Source: JAFASC01 sp036265935 (GTDB lineage Bacteria; Pseudomonadota; Alphaproteobacteria; Rhizobiales; Beijerinckiaceae). From it: 64,000 nt of DNA. The notes beneath the pieces were generated by a model, which made no database searches, had not been told where the DNA came from, and saw nothing but the letters and a program-made list of their open reading frames with translations. A program made the translations under genes and the position numbers. Positions 63,879 through 64,000 of this stretch are shown here, in pieces; position 1 is the stretch's first letter; each line of letters starts with the position of its first letter. The DNA is taken from positions 15,932 to 79,931 of the forward strand of contig DATAOB010000047.1 in assembly GCA_036265935.1 (NCBI GenBank), in the 5' to 3' direction.

Positions 63879-64000
63879 GGACGTGATCTTCATCATGTGC
63901 CGGGGCATCGTCGCTCCGTCGGTCATCCCCATCATTGCTCTGTGCATCGTGCCCAGCGTTTGGGGGCCCAGCATTCTCATGCCTCTCCAGTCCGTGCCCG

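Overview
The window is GC-rich chromosomal DNA from an alphaproteobacterium, most probably of the order Hyphomicrobiales (Rhizobiales), near the Xanthobacteraceae/Nitrobacteraceae. The basis is gene content and style: a two-piece circularly permuted tmRNA with tag ANDNYAPVAVAA, an alpha-type SspB next to it, DUF4169 and RHH_4 proteins, HWE/HisKA_2 and CHASE3 kinases, a permuted-style dispersed palindromic repeat family, and many 4-base ATGA/GTGA gene overlaps. Genus-level placement is not possible by reading alone.

Layout. 1-1.4 kb: the start of the dcw cell-division cluster (mraZ, 5' end of rsmH, both minus) with an array of MraZ boxes upstream and RNase P RNA behind it. 1.5-3.3 kb: a cell-wall amidase and a transglutaminase-like protein. 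3.4-9.1 kb: a methionine-cycle operon (ArsR-methyltransferase fusion, metF, metH) with a 16-bp palindromic operator just before its first start codon. 9.2-11 kb: a PsiF-repeat secreted protein, the tmRNA gene, its proteolysis adaptor sspB, DUF4169 and a ribbon-helix-helix protein, ended by a strong hairpin terminator. 11-18.8 kb: an oxalate-catabolism cluster (GntR regulator, oxalyl-CoA decarboxylase, formyl-CoA transferase, OxlT-like antiporter) divergent from a fused NDP-forming acyl-CoA ligase; two matching operators lie in the divergent region. 18.9-28.9 kb: redox enzymes, D-2-hydroxyglutarate-type dehydrogenase, mutL, HAD hydrolase, dodecin, an MFS carrier and a hypothetical protein.

28.9-39.7 kb: a pair of M16 peptidases (one active, one lacking the zinc motif), a secreted hypothetical protein, lspA, ileS, a CPA2 K+/H+ antiporter, a metallo-beta-lactamase-fold protein and ribF. 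39.8-43.8 kb: the most striking gene, a 1358-residue membrane NRPS of the Pls/PosA type (adenylation, carrier, membrane segments and three left-handed beta-helix domains), the class that makes homopoly(amino acids) such as epsilon-poly-lysine. 44-51.7 kb: fabI, an ECF sigma/anti-sigma pair, a CbpA-like co-chaperone, a small winged-helix protein, a cupin resembling hydroxynitrile lyases, and a three-gene sensor/regulator operon. 51.8-59.6 kb: acetoacetyl-CoA synthetase, an acyl-CoA synthetase preceded by a tiny overlapping leader ORF, a secreted protein, a 3-hydroxyisobutyrate dehydrogenase-like enzyme, a ketopantoate reductase-like enzyme and ETF-ubiquinone oxidoreductase.

59.7 kb to the end is an eroded accessory region: an IS5-type fragment, a terminase-like gene pair broken by a frameshift and an insertion sequence, a transposase with one extra base, a second inverted transposase remnant, a fumarylacetoacetate-hydrolase fragment, a small secreted protein and a Crp/Fnr remnant. 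I saw no tRNA or rRNA genes and no CRISPR array.
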